DNA of 64,000 nucleotides, taken from positions 1 through 64,000 of the forward strand of contig CADAAR010000001.1 of NCBI GenBank assembly GCA_902785945.1. The letters are read 5' to 3'. Source of the stretch: an uncultured Prevotellaceae bacterium (GTDB lineage: Bacteria > Bacteroidota > Bacteroidia > Bacteroidales > Bacteroidaceae). Below the pieces are notes generated by a model that saw only the letters and a list, made by a program, of their open reading frames with translations, ran no database searches and was not told where the DNA came from. A program made the position numbers and the translations under genes. Positions 43,784 to 52,092 of the stretch are shown here, in pieces; the stretch's first letter is position 1, and the number at the start of each line of letters is the position of its first letter.

Positions 43784-44827
43784 AAGGATATTTATATATT
43801 AGGTATAGAGTCGAGTTGCGACGATACGTCGGCAGCAGTGCTGAAGAATGGCGTATTGCTGTCGAACGTAACGGCTTCGCAGGCAGTGCATGAGGCTTAT
43901 GGTGGTGTGGTGCCGGAATTGGCATCGAGAGCACATCAGCAGAATGTGGTGCCGGTGGTGGATCAGGCGATCAAACGTGCCGGTATTACCAAGGAGCAGT
44001 TGACGGCCATCGCTTTTACCCGTGGTCCGGGACTGATGGGATCGTTACTGGTGGGTGTGAGCTTCGCCAAAGGATTCGCCCGGAGTTTGGGAATTCCGAT
44101 GATTGATGTGAACCATCTGCAGGGGCACGTGATGGCGCATTTTATCCGTGAGCCGGAGAATTCAGATAATCCGGACATTTCGGTTAATAAGATTCCGCCG
44201 TTGCCGTTCTTATGTTTGCTGGTGAGTGGCGGTAATTCGCAGATTGTGAAGGTGAATGCCTATAACGATATGGAAGTATTGGGGCAGACCATCGACGATG
44301 CTGCAGGTGAAGCCATTGATAAGTGTTCGAAAGTGATGGGATTAGGCTATCCGGGAGGTCCCATTATCGACCGTCTGGCGCGACAGGGTAATCCTAAGGC
44401 GTTCCATTTCGCGGAGCCGAATATTCCCAATCTCGACTATAGTTTCTCTGGACTGAAGACCTCTTTCTTGTATTCACTGCAGAAATGGGTGGCTGAGGAC
44501 CCTGACTTTATCGAGAAGAATAAGGAAGATATTGCAGCTTCGCTGGAATGGACTATTGTGGACATCCTGATGAAAAAGCTGAAGAAGGCTGTAAAGCAGA
44601 CAGGTATCAAACATGTGGCTGTGGCTGGTGGCGTGAGTGCCAACAACGGTCTGCGTAATGCATTCTATGATGCTGAGAAACGATATGGCTGGACAATATA
44701 TATCCCAAAATTCAGTTACACCACTGATAATGCAGCGATGATTGGTATTGTGGGGTATTATAAGTATCTAGATGGAGAGTTTTGCGGTATTGATGCCCCA
44801 GCTTTCTCGAAAGTGACTTTCAAGTGA
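43778..44827 (+). CDS. tsaD: tRNA N6-threonylcarbamoyladenosine transferase TsaD
   Basis: A 349-residue ASKHA-fold enzyme that attaches the threonylcarbamoyl group to A37 of ANN-decoding tRNAs. ILGIESSCDDTSAAV is at residues 7-21, the metal-binding DVNHLQGHVMAH near 110, and VSGGNSQIV with GGVSANNGLR further on. The start is a GTG inside a heptamer array; no ATG fits. The TGA stop is made by the first unit of the next array. Essential gene in most bacteria. Confidence 0.95.
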   Translation: MNKDIYILGIESSCDDTSAAVLKNGVLLSNVTASQAVHEAYGGVVPELASRAHQQNVVPVVDQAIKRAGITKEQLTAIAFTRGPGLMGSLLVGVSFAKGFARSLGIPMIDVNHLQGHVMAHFIREPENSDNPDISVNKIPPLPFLCLLVSGGNSQIVKVNAYNDMEVLGQTIDDAAGEAIDKCSKVMGLGYPGGPIIDRLARQGNPKAFHFAEPNIPNLDYSFSGLKTSFLYSLQKWVAEDPDFIEKNKEDIAASLEWTIVDILMKKLKKAVKQTGIKHVAVAGGVSANNGLRNAFYDAEKRYGWTIYIPKFSYTTDNAAMIGIVGYYKYLDGEFCGIDAPAFSKVTFK

Positions 44828-44857
44828 ATAATGAACAATGAATAGTGAATAATTATG
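44823..44857. repeat. Heptamer array between tsaD and pncC
   Basis: AGTGAAT, AATGAAC, AATGAAT, AGTGAAT, AATTATG. It supplies the tsaD stop (TGA 44825-44827) and the first ATG of pncC. Confidence 0.75.
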
Positions 44858-45367
44858 ATGGATTTTGAATCGAAAGTGATTAGCAGGGAAGTAAGCGAAC
44901 TGCTTTGGGATATGGAGAAAACCGTAGGAACGGCGGAGAGCTGTACTGGTGGACGTATAGCTGAAGCCATTATGTCGGTACCTGGTGCTTCGAAGTACTT
45001 TAAGGGAGGCATTATATCATACGTAAACGAGATTAAAGAGTCTCTGTTGGGTGTCGACCCCCAGGTGTTGGAAGAACAGACGGCTGTATGCGAGGAGGTG
45101 GCAAAGGAGATGGTGTTAGGTGCTTGTAAGATTCTAAACACCAATTATGCCATTTCTGCAACCGGTATAGCTGGTCCAACGGGTGGTACAAAAGACATAC
45201 CCGTAGGAACGATTTGGTTGGCATGTGGCAATGCTGATAGGGTGATGACTGTCAAAGTAGAAGAAGATCACGGACGTGACATCAATTTGGCCATTGCTAC
45301 CAACCGTGCTATGCAGTTATTTTTGGACTATCTTAAGGGTGAGACAGTTGCAGAGGTTGTTGAATAA
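44855..45367 (+). CDS. pncC: Nicotinamide-nucleotide amidohydrolase (CinA C-terminal family)
   Basis: A 170-residue stand-alone CinA C-terminal domain, which deamidates nicotinamide mononucleotide in pyridine nucleotide recycling. ETVGTAESC-type motif KTVGTAESCTGGRIAE lies near residue 24, GGIISYVNEIKESLLGV follows, and ATGIAGPTGGT is near 107. There is no N-terminal MoCF-like domain. ATG 44858 would shorten it by one residue. Confidence 0.9.
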   Translation: MMDFESKVISREVSELLWDMEKTVGTAESCTGGRIAEAIMSVPGASKYFKGGIISYVNEIKESLLGVDPQVLEEQTAVCEEVAKEMVLGACKILNTNYAISATGIAGPTGGTKDIPVGTIWLACGNADRVMTVKVEEDHGRDINLAIATNRAMQLFLDYLKGETVAEVVE

Positions 45368-45431
45368 GTTAAAAAATCATAATTGTTATCCAAAACCGGT
45401 TCCCGCCTTTTCTTATTTCGGGGAAAATTAG

Positions 45432-45439
45432 TAATTTTG
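45432..45439 (+). promoter_or_regulatory. -7 element of the rpmB operon
   Basis: TAATTTTG, 52 bases before the L28 start; the -33 region has CTTTT rather than TTTG. Confidence 0.5.
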
Positions 45440-45490
45440 CACCCTGTTTGGAATAAGTAGTAAAAAAGAACTAGTAAAAAGTAGATAGAA

Positions 45491-45754
45491 ATGTCTAAAG
45501 TTTGTCAAATTACAGGAAAGAAGGCACAGATAGGTTGTAATGTGTCTCACTCAAAGCACCACACGAAGAGAAGCTTTGACGTCAACCTGTTCAGCAAGAA
45601 GTTCTACTATGTAGAAGAGGGTTGCTGGATTCAGTTGAAGATCAGCGCCGCTGGCCTTCGTATGATTAATAAGGTAGGTCTTGACGCTGCATTGAAGCAG
45701 GCTGTTGCCAAGGGATATGTAGATTGGAAGGACATTAAAGTGATAGGAGACTAA
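45491..45754 (+). CDS. rpmB: 50S ribosomal protein L28
   Basis: An 87-residue ribosomal protein. [20 protein letters not shown] and the later [21 protein letters not shown] are typical of Bacteroidota L28. First gene of an L28-L33-DUF4295 operon, five bases before rpmG. Confidence 0.97.
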   Translation: MSKVCQITGKKAQIGCNVSHSKHHTKRSFDVNLFSKKFYYVEEGCWIQLKISAAGLRMINKVGLDAALKQAVAKGYVDWKDIKVIGD

Positions 45755-45759
45755 CGACG

Positions 45760-45951
45760 ATGGCAAACAAGAAAGCAAAAGGTAACCGCGTTCAGGTAAT
45801 TCTGGAGTGCACCGAGATGAAGAATAGTGGTCTGCCCGGCACTAGCCGTTATATCACGGTAAAGAACCGTAAGAACACGGCTGAGCGTCTGGAGTTGATG
45901 AAGTATAACCCCATCCTGAAGAAGATGACTCTTCACAAGGAGATTAAATAA
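45760..45951 (+). CDS. rpmG: 50S ribosomal protein L33
   Basis: A 63-residue ribosomal protein, ending in [14 protein letters not shown], with [18 protein letters not shown] in the middle. It lacks the zinc cysteine pairs, as in C-minus forms. It lies between L28 and the DUF4295 gene. Confidence 0.96.
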   Translation: MANKKAKGNRVQVILECTEMKNSGLPGTSRYITVKNRKNTAERLELMKYNPILKKMTLHKEIK

Positions 45952-45961
45952 GCACTAAAGT

Positions 45962-46120
45962 ATGGCAAAGAAAACCGTTGCTACCCTCCATGAAGGTTCA
46001 AAGGATGGTCGCGCTTACACAAAGGTAATTAAGATGGTTAAGAGCCCCAAGACTGGTGCTTACATCTTCGACGAGCAGATGGTTCCTAACGAGGCCGTTA
46101 AGGACTTCTTCAAGAACTAA
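45962..46120 (+). CDS. DUF4295-family protein (52 residues)
   Basis: A small basic protein, MAKKTVATLHEGSKDGRAYT at the start and VPNEAVKDFFKN at the end. It begins ten bases after rpmG and ends before a strong terminator, so it is cotranscribed with L28 and L33. This arrangement is usual in Bacteroidota, and a ribosome-associated role is likely but not shown. Confidence 0.85.
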   Translation: MAKKTVATLHEGSKDGRAYTKVIKMVKSPKTGAYIFDEQMVPNEAVKDFFKN

Positions 46121-46142
46121 GATTGATTTTTAGATAAAAAAG

Positions 46143-46177
46143 AGAGGTTGCAAAGCAATTTGCGACCTCTTTTTTTG
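46143..46177 (+). terminator. Terminator of the ribosomal protein operon
   Basis: AGAGGTTGCAAA pairs with TTTGCGACCTCT (12 pairs, one G-U) around GCAA, followed by seven T. The end of the T-run also forms the -33 TTTG of the ftsY promoter. Confidence 0.85.
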
Positions 46178-46204
46178 TGCGCTCGTTTTTTTTTATTAAC
46201 TTTG
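46174..46204 (+). promoter_or_regulatory. Promoter of ftsY
   Basis: TTTG (46174-46177), 19 bases, TAACTTTG (46197-46204); ATG at 46227. Confidence 0.65.
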
Positions 46205-46226
46205 CACACGTAATATATATTGCAAT

Positions 46227-47183
46227 ATGGGTATTTTTGGTTTTTTCAATAAAGAAAAGAAAGAAACTTTAGACAAGGGCTTGGAGAAAACGAAATCGAG
46301 CGTGTTCGATAAACTGGCCCGTGCCGTTGCCGGTAAGTCTAAGGTGGACGATGATGTGTTGGATAATCTCGAAGAGGTTCTGATTACCAGTGATGTGGGT
46401 GTGGATACTACGTTGAAGATTATCGAGCGTATTGAAGAGCGCGTGGCTCGTGATAAGTATGTGTCGACATCAGAACTGAAAGGCATCCTTAAGGATGAGA
46501 TAGCGGCTCTTTTGGCTGAGAATAATTCTGAGGATAATGACAATTGGGATCTGCCTAGCGATCATAAGCCTTATGTGATATTGGTGGTAGGCGTGAATGG
46601 CGTGGGTAAGACTACGACCATAGGAAAACTGGCCTGGCAGTTTAAGCAGGCTGGCAAGAAAGTCTATTTAGGTGCTGCCGATACCTTCCGTGCAGCTGCC
46701 GTAGAACAACTCTGTATCTGGGGTGAGCGTGTAGGTGTGCCTGTGATCAAGCAACAGATGGGTAGTGATCCTGCCAGTGTGGCGTTTGATACCATCTCCA
46801 GCGCTAAGGCCAATGGCGCAGATGTGGTGCTGATAGATACAGCTGGACGTCTGCATAACAAGGTGGGTCTGATGAATGAGCTAAAGAAAATCAAGGAAGT
46901 GATGAAGAAGGTGATGCCAGAGGCTCCCGACGAAGTCATGCTGGTGCTTGATGGCTCTACGGGTCAGAATGCCTTTGAACAGGCGAAGCAGTTCTCGGCA
47001 GTAACGCAGATTACCTCGCTTGCGATTACAAAACTCGACGGAACTGCCAAGGGCGGTGTTGTCATCGGTATCAGCGACCAGTTGAAGGTGCCTGTGAAGT
47101 ATATCGGACTCGGTGAGCAAATGACCGACCTGCAGCTCTTTAACAAGCGACAGTTTGTAGACTCACTTTTTGAGAGTGAATAG
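46227..47183 (+). CDS. ftsY: Signal recognition particle receptor FtsY
   Basis: A 318-residue SRP-type GTPase that docks ribosome-SRP complexes at the inner membrane. The N domain (1-100) is followed by the G domain with GVNGVGKTTTIGKLA (near residue 125), DTFRAAAVEQL, DTAGRLHNK, TKLDGTAKGG and a terminal GLGEQMTDLQLF. It lacks the long acidic A domain of E. coli FtsY. The last residues Ser-Glu and the TAG stop come from a heptamer array. Confidence 0.95.
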   Translation: MGIFGFFNKEKKETLDKGLEKTKSSVFDKLARAVAGKSKVDDDVLDNLEEVLITSDVGVDTTLKIIERIEERVARDKYVSTSELKGILKDEIAALLAENNSEDNDNWDLPSDHKPYVILVVGVNGVGKTTTIGKLAWQFKQAGKKVYLGAADTFRAAAVEQLCIWGERVGVPVIKQQMGSDPASVAFDTISSAKANGADVVLIDTAGRLHNKVGLMNELKKIKEVMKKVMPEAPDEVMLVLDGSTGQNAFEQAKQFSAVTQITSLAITKLDGTAKGGVVIGISDQLKVPVKYIGLGEQMTDLQLFNKRQFVDSLFESE

Positions 47184-47209
47184 TAAATTGTGATTAGTGA
47201 ATAGTGAAA
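47175..47209. repeat. Heptamer array between ftsY and rimO
   Basis: AGTGAAT, AGTAAAT, TGTGATT, AGTGAAT, AGTGAAA. The first unit gives the ftsY stop and the last gives the rimO GTG start (47204-47206). Confidence 0.8.
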
Positions 47210-48532
47210 AAGACGATTGATATTATATCGCTCGGGTGTTCGAAGAATCTCGTTGACAGCGAGATGCTCATGGGACTGATGGAGGCTAATGGCTATACAT
47301 GTACCCATGATAGTGATGATCCGCAGGGAGAGATCGTCGTTGTCAATACCTGTGGCTTTATCAATGATGCGAAGGAGGAGAGCATCAATACTATTTTGGA
47401 ATTTGCGCAGGCAAAGACGGAGGGCAGGATAGAGAAACTCTTTGTGATGGGATGCCTGTCGGAGAGATACTTGGCAGACCTCGAAGCAGAGATTCCTGAA
47501 GTGGACGGCTGGTATGGCAAGTTCAATTACAAGAAATTGCTGAGTGATTTGGAAACTCAGAATACTACGGGTACTCAGATTACTTCGAATATTCTGAATG
47601 ACGCCGATTATCACCGCCATATCACGACACCGAAGCATTATGTTTACATTAAGATTAGCGAAGGCTGCGACCGCCATTGTGCCTATTGTGCCATCCCATT
47701 GATTACTGGCAAGCACCAGAGCCGACCGATGGAAGATATCCTCGACGAGGTGCGCTACCTGGTGAGCCAGGGCACTAAGGAGTTTAATGTAATAGCCCAA
47801 GAACTGACTTATTACGGTGTTGATATCGATGGCCAGCAGCATATTGCAGAGCTGATAGACAGGATGGCTGACATCGAGGGTGTGGAATGGATCCGACTTC
47901 ACTATGCCTATCCCACACACTTCCCATGGGATTTGTTGTCAGTGATGCGGAAACATAAGAACGTCTGTAAATATCTGGATATTGCATTGCAGCACATTTC
48001 TGACAATATGCTGACAAGGATGAAGCGCCACGTTACCAAACAGGAAACCTACGATTTGGTGGAGCGGCTCAGAAGAGATGTGCCTGATATCCATATAAGG
48101 ACGACGTTGATGGTTGGATTCCCAGGAGAGACTCAGGAAGATTTTGATGAACTGATAGCTTTCACCAAATGGGCCCGCTTCGAACGGATGGGAGCCTTTG
48201 CCTATTCAGAAGAGGAGGGCACCTATTCAGAACAGCACTATGAAGATGATGTGCCCGAGGAAGTCAAACAGCAGCGTCTGGATAAGCTGATGCGTGTACA
48301 ACAGCGAATCAGTGAGGAGATTGAGGCAGAGAAGGTTAATTCCATTCAACGGGTTATTATTGACCGTCAAGAAGGTGACTATTATATCGGCCGCACACAA
48401 TACTGCTCGCCAGAGGTCGATCCTGAGGTGTTGATACCGGTGTCTGACCGATATCTGGAGATTGGTGAGTTTTATGATGTGCTTATCACAGACTCCGAGG
48501 AATTTGATATTTACGGAATAACAATCAAATAG
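47204..48532 (+). CDS. rimO: Ribosomal protein S12 methylthiotransferase RimO
   Basis: A 442-residue radical-SAM enzyme that methylthiolates Asp of ribosomal protein S12. The N-terminal UPF0004 cysteines are in SLGCSKN, VNTCGF and MGCLSERY; the radical-SAM cluster is CDRHCAYC near residue 158; a TRAM domain ends the protein. The start is a GTG provided by a heptamer array and gives VKKTIDIISLGCSKN, the normal N-terminus. Confidence 0.95.
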   Translation: MKKTIDIISLGCSKNLVDSEMLMGLMEANGYTCTHDSDDPQGEIVVVNTCGFINDAKEESINTILEFAQAKTEGRIEKLFVMGCLSERYLADLEAEIPEVDGWYGKFNYKKLLSDLETQNTTGTQITSNILNDADYHRHITTPKHYVYIKISEGCDRHCAYCAIPLITGKHQSRPMEDILDEVRYLVSQGTKEFNVIAQELTYYGVDIDGQQHIAELIDRMADIEGVEWIRLHYAYPTHFPWDLLSVMRKHKNVCKYLDIALQHISDNMLTRMKRHVTKQETYDLVERLRRDVPDIHIRTTLMVGFPGETQEDFDELIAFTKWARFERMGAFAYSEEEGTYSEQHYEDDVPEEVKQQRLDKLMRVQQRISEEIEAEKVNSIQRVIIDRQEGDYYIGRTQYCSPEVDPEVLIPVSDRYLEIGEFYDVLITDSEEFDIYGITIK

Positions 48533-48538
48533 GATGAT

Positions 48539-48826
48539 ATGAATAATAAAGACTTTATTACAACATTGGCAGCGAGAACGGGTCGTTCTGTTGAGGAGAC
48601 CCAGCGGATGGTGGACACTGTGGTAGAGACCATGGGTGACCATTTCCAGGAAGATGATACTGTGCTTGTGCCCAATTTCGGAACCTTCGAAGTCAAGAAA
48701 AAGTTGGAAAGGGTGATGGTTAATCCTTCTACAGGTCAGCGGATGCTGGTGCCTCCCAAACTGGTCTTGAACTTTAAGCCGAATGTTGGATGGAAGGAAC
48801 GTATAAAGAATGGAGGAACTGAGTGA
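48539..48826 (+). CDS. HU-family DNA-binding protein
   Basis: A 95-residue HU/IHF-like nucleoid protein: LAARTGRSVEETQRMVDTV for dimerisation and VPNFGTFEVKKK with NPSTGQRMLVPPK for the DNA-binding arm. Its TGA stop overlaps the ATG of the following membrane HU protein by one base (TGATG), so the two are made together and might form mixed dimers. Confidence 0.9.
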   Translation: MNNKDFITTLAARTGRSVEETQRMVDTVVETMGDHFQEDDTVLVPNFGTFEVKKKLERVMVNPSTGQRMLVPPKLVLNFKPNVGWKERIKNGGTE

Positions 48827-50040
48827 TGGGAAAGATAACGATACAGGATTTGGCAAGTGTACTTGTTGAACGTTGGCAATTAGGGAAGAAAGAAGCCTCG
48901 ATGTTTGTCAATGAGATGTTTTTCTTGATTCAGAAATCACTCGATGAGGACAAAATCGTTAAGGTGAAAGGTCTCGGAACATTTAAGATCATTGATGTCG
49001 ATGATCGTGAGAGTGTAGATGTGAATACCGGTGACCGTGTGCTGATTGAAGGTCATGGAAAGATAACCTTCACGCCTGACGCCCTGATGAAAGAATTGGT
49101 CAACAAGCCTTTCTCGCAGTTTGAAACAGTTGTTCTGAATGAGGGAGTAGACTTTGATGCGGCTGCCAATCAGTCAGATGAGGCCGAAACGGCTATACCT
49201 GAAGAGACGGAGGACAGTGCTGCGCCATTAGTGGAGTTTGTGGATGAGACACGGGTTGAGGAGCCTGTAGAGCCTGTAATTCCGGAAACACCAGAAGCAC
49301 CGAATACTCCAGAGATTCATGAAAATCTGGAAACTCCGATAAAACCGGCGGAGCCAGAACCAGTGCTCTCTGAGCCTGTTTCTACCGATTCCTCTGAGGA
49401 AGAAGAAACTGCCTCTGAGGAAACACCAGAAGAAACCGTTTCTGATGAAACGCAGGAAGAAACCGAAGAGCAGGATGCATCTGAAGAGCCAGAATCCGTT
49501 GAAGAGGAATCTTCTTTCAAGAAGTATCTGAAGTGGATAGGCTTAGTGTTGTTGGCACTGGCTGTTTTCCTGATAGGTTATCTGGCCGGAAGAGGTCCTA
49601 AATCCACGACGCAGGAACCGAAAGCGGTGGCTGTAGCGAAAGATTCTGTCGAGAGTGTGTCAAAAGATTCTGCCACCATCAAGATGGACGCAGAATCAGA
49701 AGAGGAATTCATGGAGGACGATGAAGAGATGTCAGAAGACGAAGAGGAGGAAGAGGCCGATGATGTGGAGGCAAATGATGAAGACCAACCTATGGATAAA
49801 TGGGAGGCGATGGATGCTCGAGTCAAGACCGGTGCTTACCGTATTCTTGGTACCGACACTGTGGTGAAGGCCAAGGCCGGTGATAATCTCACTCGCATCG
49901 GAAATCGACTGTTAGGTCCGGGAATGGAATGTTACCTTGAGGTTTATAATGGCCTCTCCGCAGGAGCCGTCTTGTCTGCAGGTCAGGAAATCAAGATTCC
50001 AAAGGTCGAATTGAAGAAGAAAAAGAAAAAAATAGAGTAA
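48826..50040 (+). CDS. Membrane-spanning HU-LysM protein
   Basis: A 404-residue protein with three parts. Residues 1-95 are an HU-like domain (VKVKGLGTFKIID, NTGDRVLIEGHGKITFTPD). About 100-230 is a highly acidic Glu/Pro/Thr-rich linker. A single membrane helix (WIGLVLLALAVFLIGYLAG) lies near 236-256. A second acidic stretch leads to a LysM-like domain at about 340-395 (VKAKAGDNLTRIGNRLLG, SAGQEIKIPKV) and a poly-lysine tail. With the HU domain in the cytoplasm, LysM would be periplasmic, so the protein could tie DNA to peptidoglycan. ATG 48826 is preferred over GTG 48823. Confidence 0.8.
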   Translation: MGKITIQDLASVLVERWQLGKKEASMFVNEMFFLIQKSLDEDKIVKVKGLGTFKIIDVDDRESVDVNTGDRVLIEGHGKITFTPDALMKELVNKPFSQFETVVLNEGVDFDAAANQSDEAETAIPEETEDSAAPLVEFVDETRVEEPVEPVIPETPEAPNTPEIHENLETPIKPAEPEPVLSEPVSTDSSEEEETASEETPEETVSDETQEETEEQDASEEPESVEEESSFKKYLKWIGLVLLALAVFLIGYLAGRGPKSTTQEPKAVAVAKDSVESVSKDSATIKMDAESEEEFMEDDEEMSEDEEEEEADDVEANDEDQPMDKWEAMDARVKTGAYRILGTDTVVKAKAGDNLTRIGNRLLGPGMECYLEVYNGLSAGAVLSAGQEIKIPKVELKKKKKKIE

Positions 50041-50058
50041 TAATTTCCTACTGAATGA

Positions 50059-50097
50059 AAAAGTTTCTTAAAACTTAGGTTTTGGGAAACTTTTTTA
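50059..50097 (+). terminator. Terminator after the HU-LysM gene
   Basis: AAAAGTTTC pairs with GAAACTTTT, with an inner AAAAC/GTTTT stem, followed by a T-run. Confidence 0.7.
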
Positions 50098-50142
50098 ATA
50101 TTATTTAGATGGTAAAATGTACGTTATAATCGATTTATTCAC

Positions 50143-50150
50143 TACTTTTG
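50143..50150 (+). promoter_or_regulatory. -7 element of the moxR-bat operon
   Basis: TACTTTTG, 38 bases before the moxR start; no good -33 TTTG. Confidence 0.5.
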
Positions 50151-50187
50151 CGGTCAAATTAAGAAAACAATAAATAGAGTAAATATT

Positions 50188-51183
50188 ATGGCAGAAGCAA
50201 TTGACATCCGTGAGTTGAATATCCGGATAGAACAGCAAAGCGCGTTTGTTACGAATCTCGTAGCAGGCATGGACCGTGTCATTGTAGGACAGAAGCATCT
50301 TGTTGACTCTCTCCTGATCGGTCTTTTGAGTGATGGACATATTCTCTTGGAAGGTGTGCCTGGTTTGGCTAAGACGTTGGCCATCAAGACGTTAGCACAA
50401 CTGATTGACTCGGATTACAGCCGTATTCAGTTTACACCCGACCTTCTCCCTGCCGATGTCATTGGTACGATGATCTATTCGCAGAAGGACGAGAAGTTCC
50501 AGGTGAAAAAAGGTCCTGTATTTGCCAATTTCGTGTTGGCTGATGAAATCAACCGTGCGCCAGCAAAGGTACAGAGTGCTTTGCTCGAGGCCATGCAGGA
50601 GAAGCAGGTGACGATTGGCAGTGAGACTTTCAAGTTGCCTAATCCCTTCCTTGTGATGGCTACTCAGAACCCCATTGAACAAGAGGGAACTTATCCGTTG
50701 CCTGAAGCACAGGTTGACCGTTTCATGCTGAAGGTGGTGATCGATTATCCCACACTCGATGAGGAAAAGAAGATTATCCGCGAGAATATTGCCGGTGAGA
50801 TGCCAAAGGTAACGCCTGTGACAACAGCAGATGAGATCCTCAAGGCCCGTAGTGTGGTAGGCGAGGTTTATCTCGATGAGAAGATCGAACAGTATATTGC
50901 CGATATCGTGTTTGCCAGCCGTTATCCTGACCGTTATGGTCTGAAGGATCTGAAGGATATGATCTCCTTCGGTGGCTCTCCTCGTGCCAGCATCAATCTG
51001 GCCAAGGCTGCCCGTGCCTATGCCTTTATCAAGCGTCGTGGCTATGTGGTACCTGAGGATGTACGTGCTGTGGCACATGATGTGCTGCGTCATCGTATCG
51101 GCCTTACCTATGAGGCAGAGGCCAGCAATATCACAAGCGAGGAGATTGTTTCAAAGATTGTCAATAAGGTAGAGGTTCCTTGA
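50188..51183 (+). CDS. MoxR-family AAA+ ATPase
   Basis: A 331-residue cytoplasmic ATPase. Walker A is GVPGLAKT near residue 55, Walker B is VLADEINRAP near 112, and ATQNPIEQEGTYPLPEAQ is the family signature. MoxR proteins act as chaperones for VWA-domain partners, here the Bat proteins. It is the first gene of the Bacteroides aerotolerance cluster. Confidence 0.93.
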   Translation: MAEAIDIRELNIRIEQQSAFVTNLVAGMDRVIVGQKHLVDSLLIGLLSDGHILLEGVPGLAKTLAIKTLAQLIDSDYSRIQFTPDLLPADVIGTMIYSQKDEKFQVKKGPVFANFVLADEINRAPAKVQSALLEAMQEKQVTIGSETFKLPNPFLVMATQNPIEQEGTYPLPEAQVDRFMLKVVIDYPTLDEEKKIIRENIAGEMPKVTPVTTADEILKARSVVGEVYLDEKIEQYIADIVFASRYPDRYGLKDLKDMISFGGSPRASINLAKAARAYAFIKRRGYVVPEDVRAVAHDVLRHRIGLTYEAEASNITSEEIVSKIVNKVEVP

Positions 51184-51185
51184 TT

Positions 51186-51222
51186 CTAGAAAGACTGGAA
51201 GGTCTAGAACATCTAGATAATT
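51186..51222. repeat. TCTAGA-type nine-base repeats between moxR and the DUF58 gene
   Basis: TCTAGAAAG, ACTGGAAGG, TCTAGAACA and TCTAGATAA fill the whole spacer. TCTAGA is itself palindromic. Confidence 0.5.
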
Positions 51223-52092
51223 ATGGAAACTAGTGAGATTATAAAAAAAGTCCGTAAGATTGAAATCAAGACCCGCGGTCTGAGTTCAAACATCTTCGCA
51301 GGTCAGTATCATTCTGCCTTCAAGGGTAGGGGTATGGCCTTCAGCGAGGTGCGTGAATATCAGTTTGGTGATGATGTGCGCGACATCGATTGGAATGTGA
51401 CCGCCCGTTTCCATCGTCCATACGTGAAGGTGTTTGAGGAGGAACGCGAGCTGACGGTGATGCTGCTCATCGATGTCAGTGGCTCGCTCGATTTCGGTAC
51501 CCAGAAGCAGATGAAGCGCGATATGGTGACGGAGATTGCTGCTACCATCGCTTTCAGCGCCATTCAGAACAATGATAAGATTGGTGTTGTGTTCTTCTCC
51601 GATAAGATCGAGAAATACATCCCGCCTAAGAAAGGTCGTAAGCATATCTTATATATCATCCGCGAGATGCTCGATTATCATCCTGAGTCGAAACGTACGG
51701 ATGTGAAGCAGGCTGTGGAGTTCTTGTCGAGTGTACAGAAACGCCGTACGACTGCCTTTATCCTCAGCGACTTCTACGTGCGTAATGATTTCCAGCAATC
51801 ATTACAGATTGCTAATCGCAAGCACGATGTGGTGGCCATACAGGTCTATGACCAGCGTGCCCGTGAGTTGCCTGATGTAGGACTGATGAAGGTGGTAGAT
51901 GCTGAGACAGGCTTCGAACAGTATGTTGATACCAGTTCCAAGCGCCTGCGCGACTCCTATCGCAAGTATTGGCAGAGCCGTCAGTCTCAGTTGCAGGAAA
52001 CCTTTAATAAGAGTAATGTCGACAATGTCAGTATTGCCACTAACGAAGACTTCGTAAAGTCATTGCTGATGTTGTTCAAACAGAGAAGCTAG
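51223..52092 (+). CDS. DUF58-domain protein of the Bat cluster
   Basis: A 289-residue cytoplasmic or peripheral protein with a DUF58 domain and a VWA-like core: SAFKGRGMAFSEVREYQFGD, then DIDWNVTARF and LLIDVSGSLDFG (a DxSGS MIDAS motif). DUF58 proteins regularly follow moxR, and the MIDAS probably binds a metal for partner contact. The next gene begins directly after its stop. Confidence 0.9.
   Translation: METSEIIKKVRKIEIKTRGLSSNIFAGQYHSAFKGRGMAFSEVREYQFGDDVRDIDWNVTARFHRPYVKVFEEERELTVMLLIDVSGSLDFGTQKQMKRDMVTEIAATIAFSAIQNNDKIGVVFFSDKIEKYIPPKKGRKHILYIIREMLDYHPESKRTDVKQAVEFLSSVQKRRTTAFILSDFYVRNDFQQSLQIANRKHDVVAIQVYDQRARELPDVGLMKVVDAETGFEQYVDTSSKRLRDSYRKYWQSRQSQLQETFNKSNVDNVSIATNEDFVKSLLMLFKQRS

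Noticed and set aside
46964..47920. 318-codon open frame on the minus strand
   Set aside because: Antisense to ftsY and rimO, both certain genes; no family resemblance.
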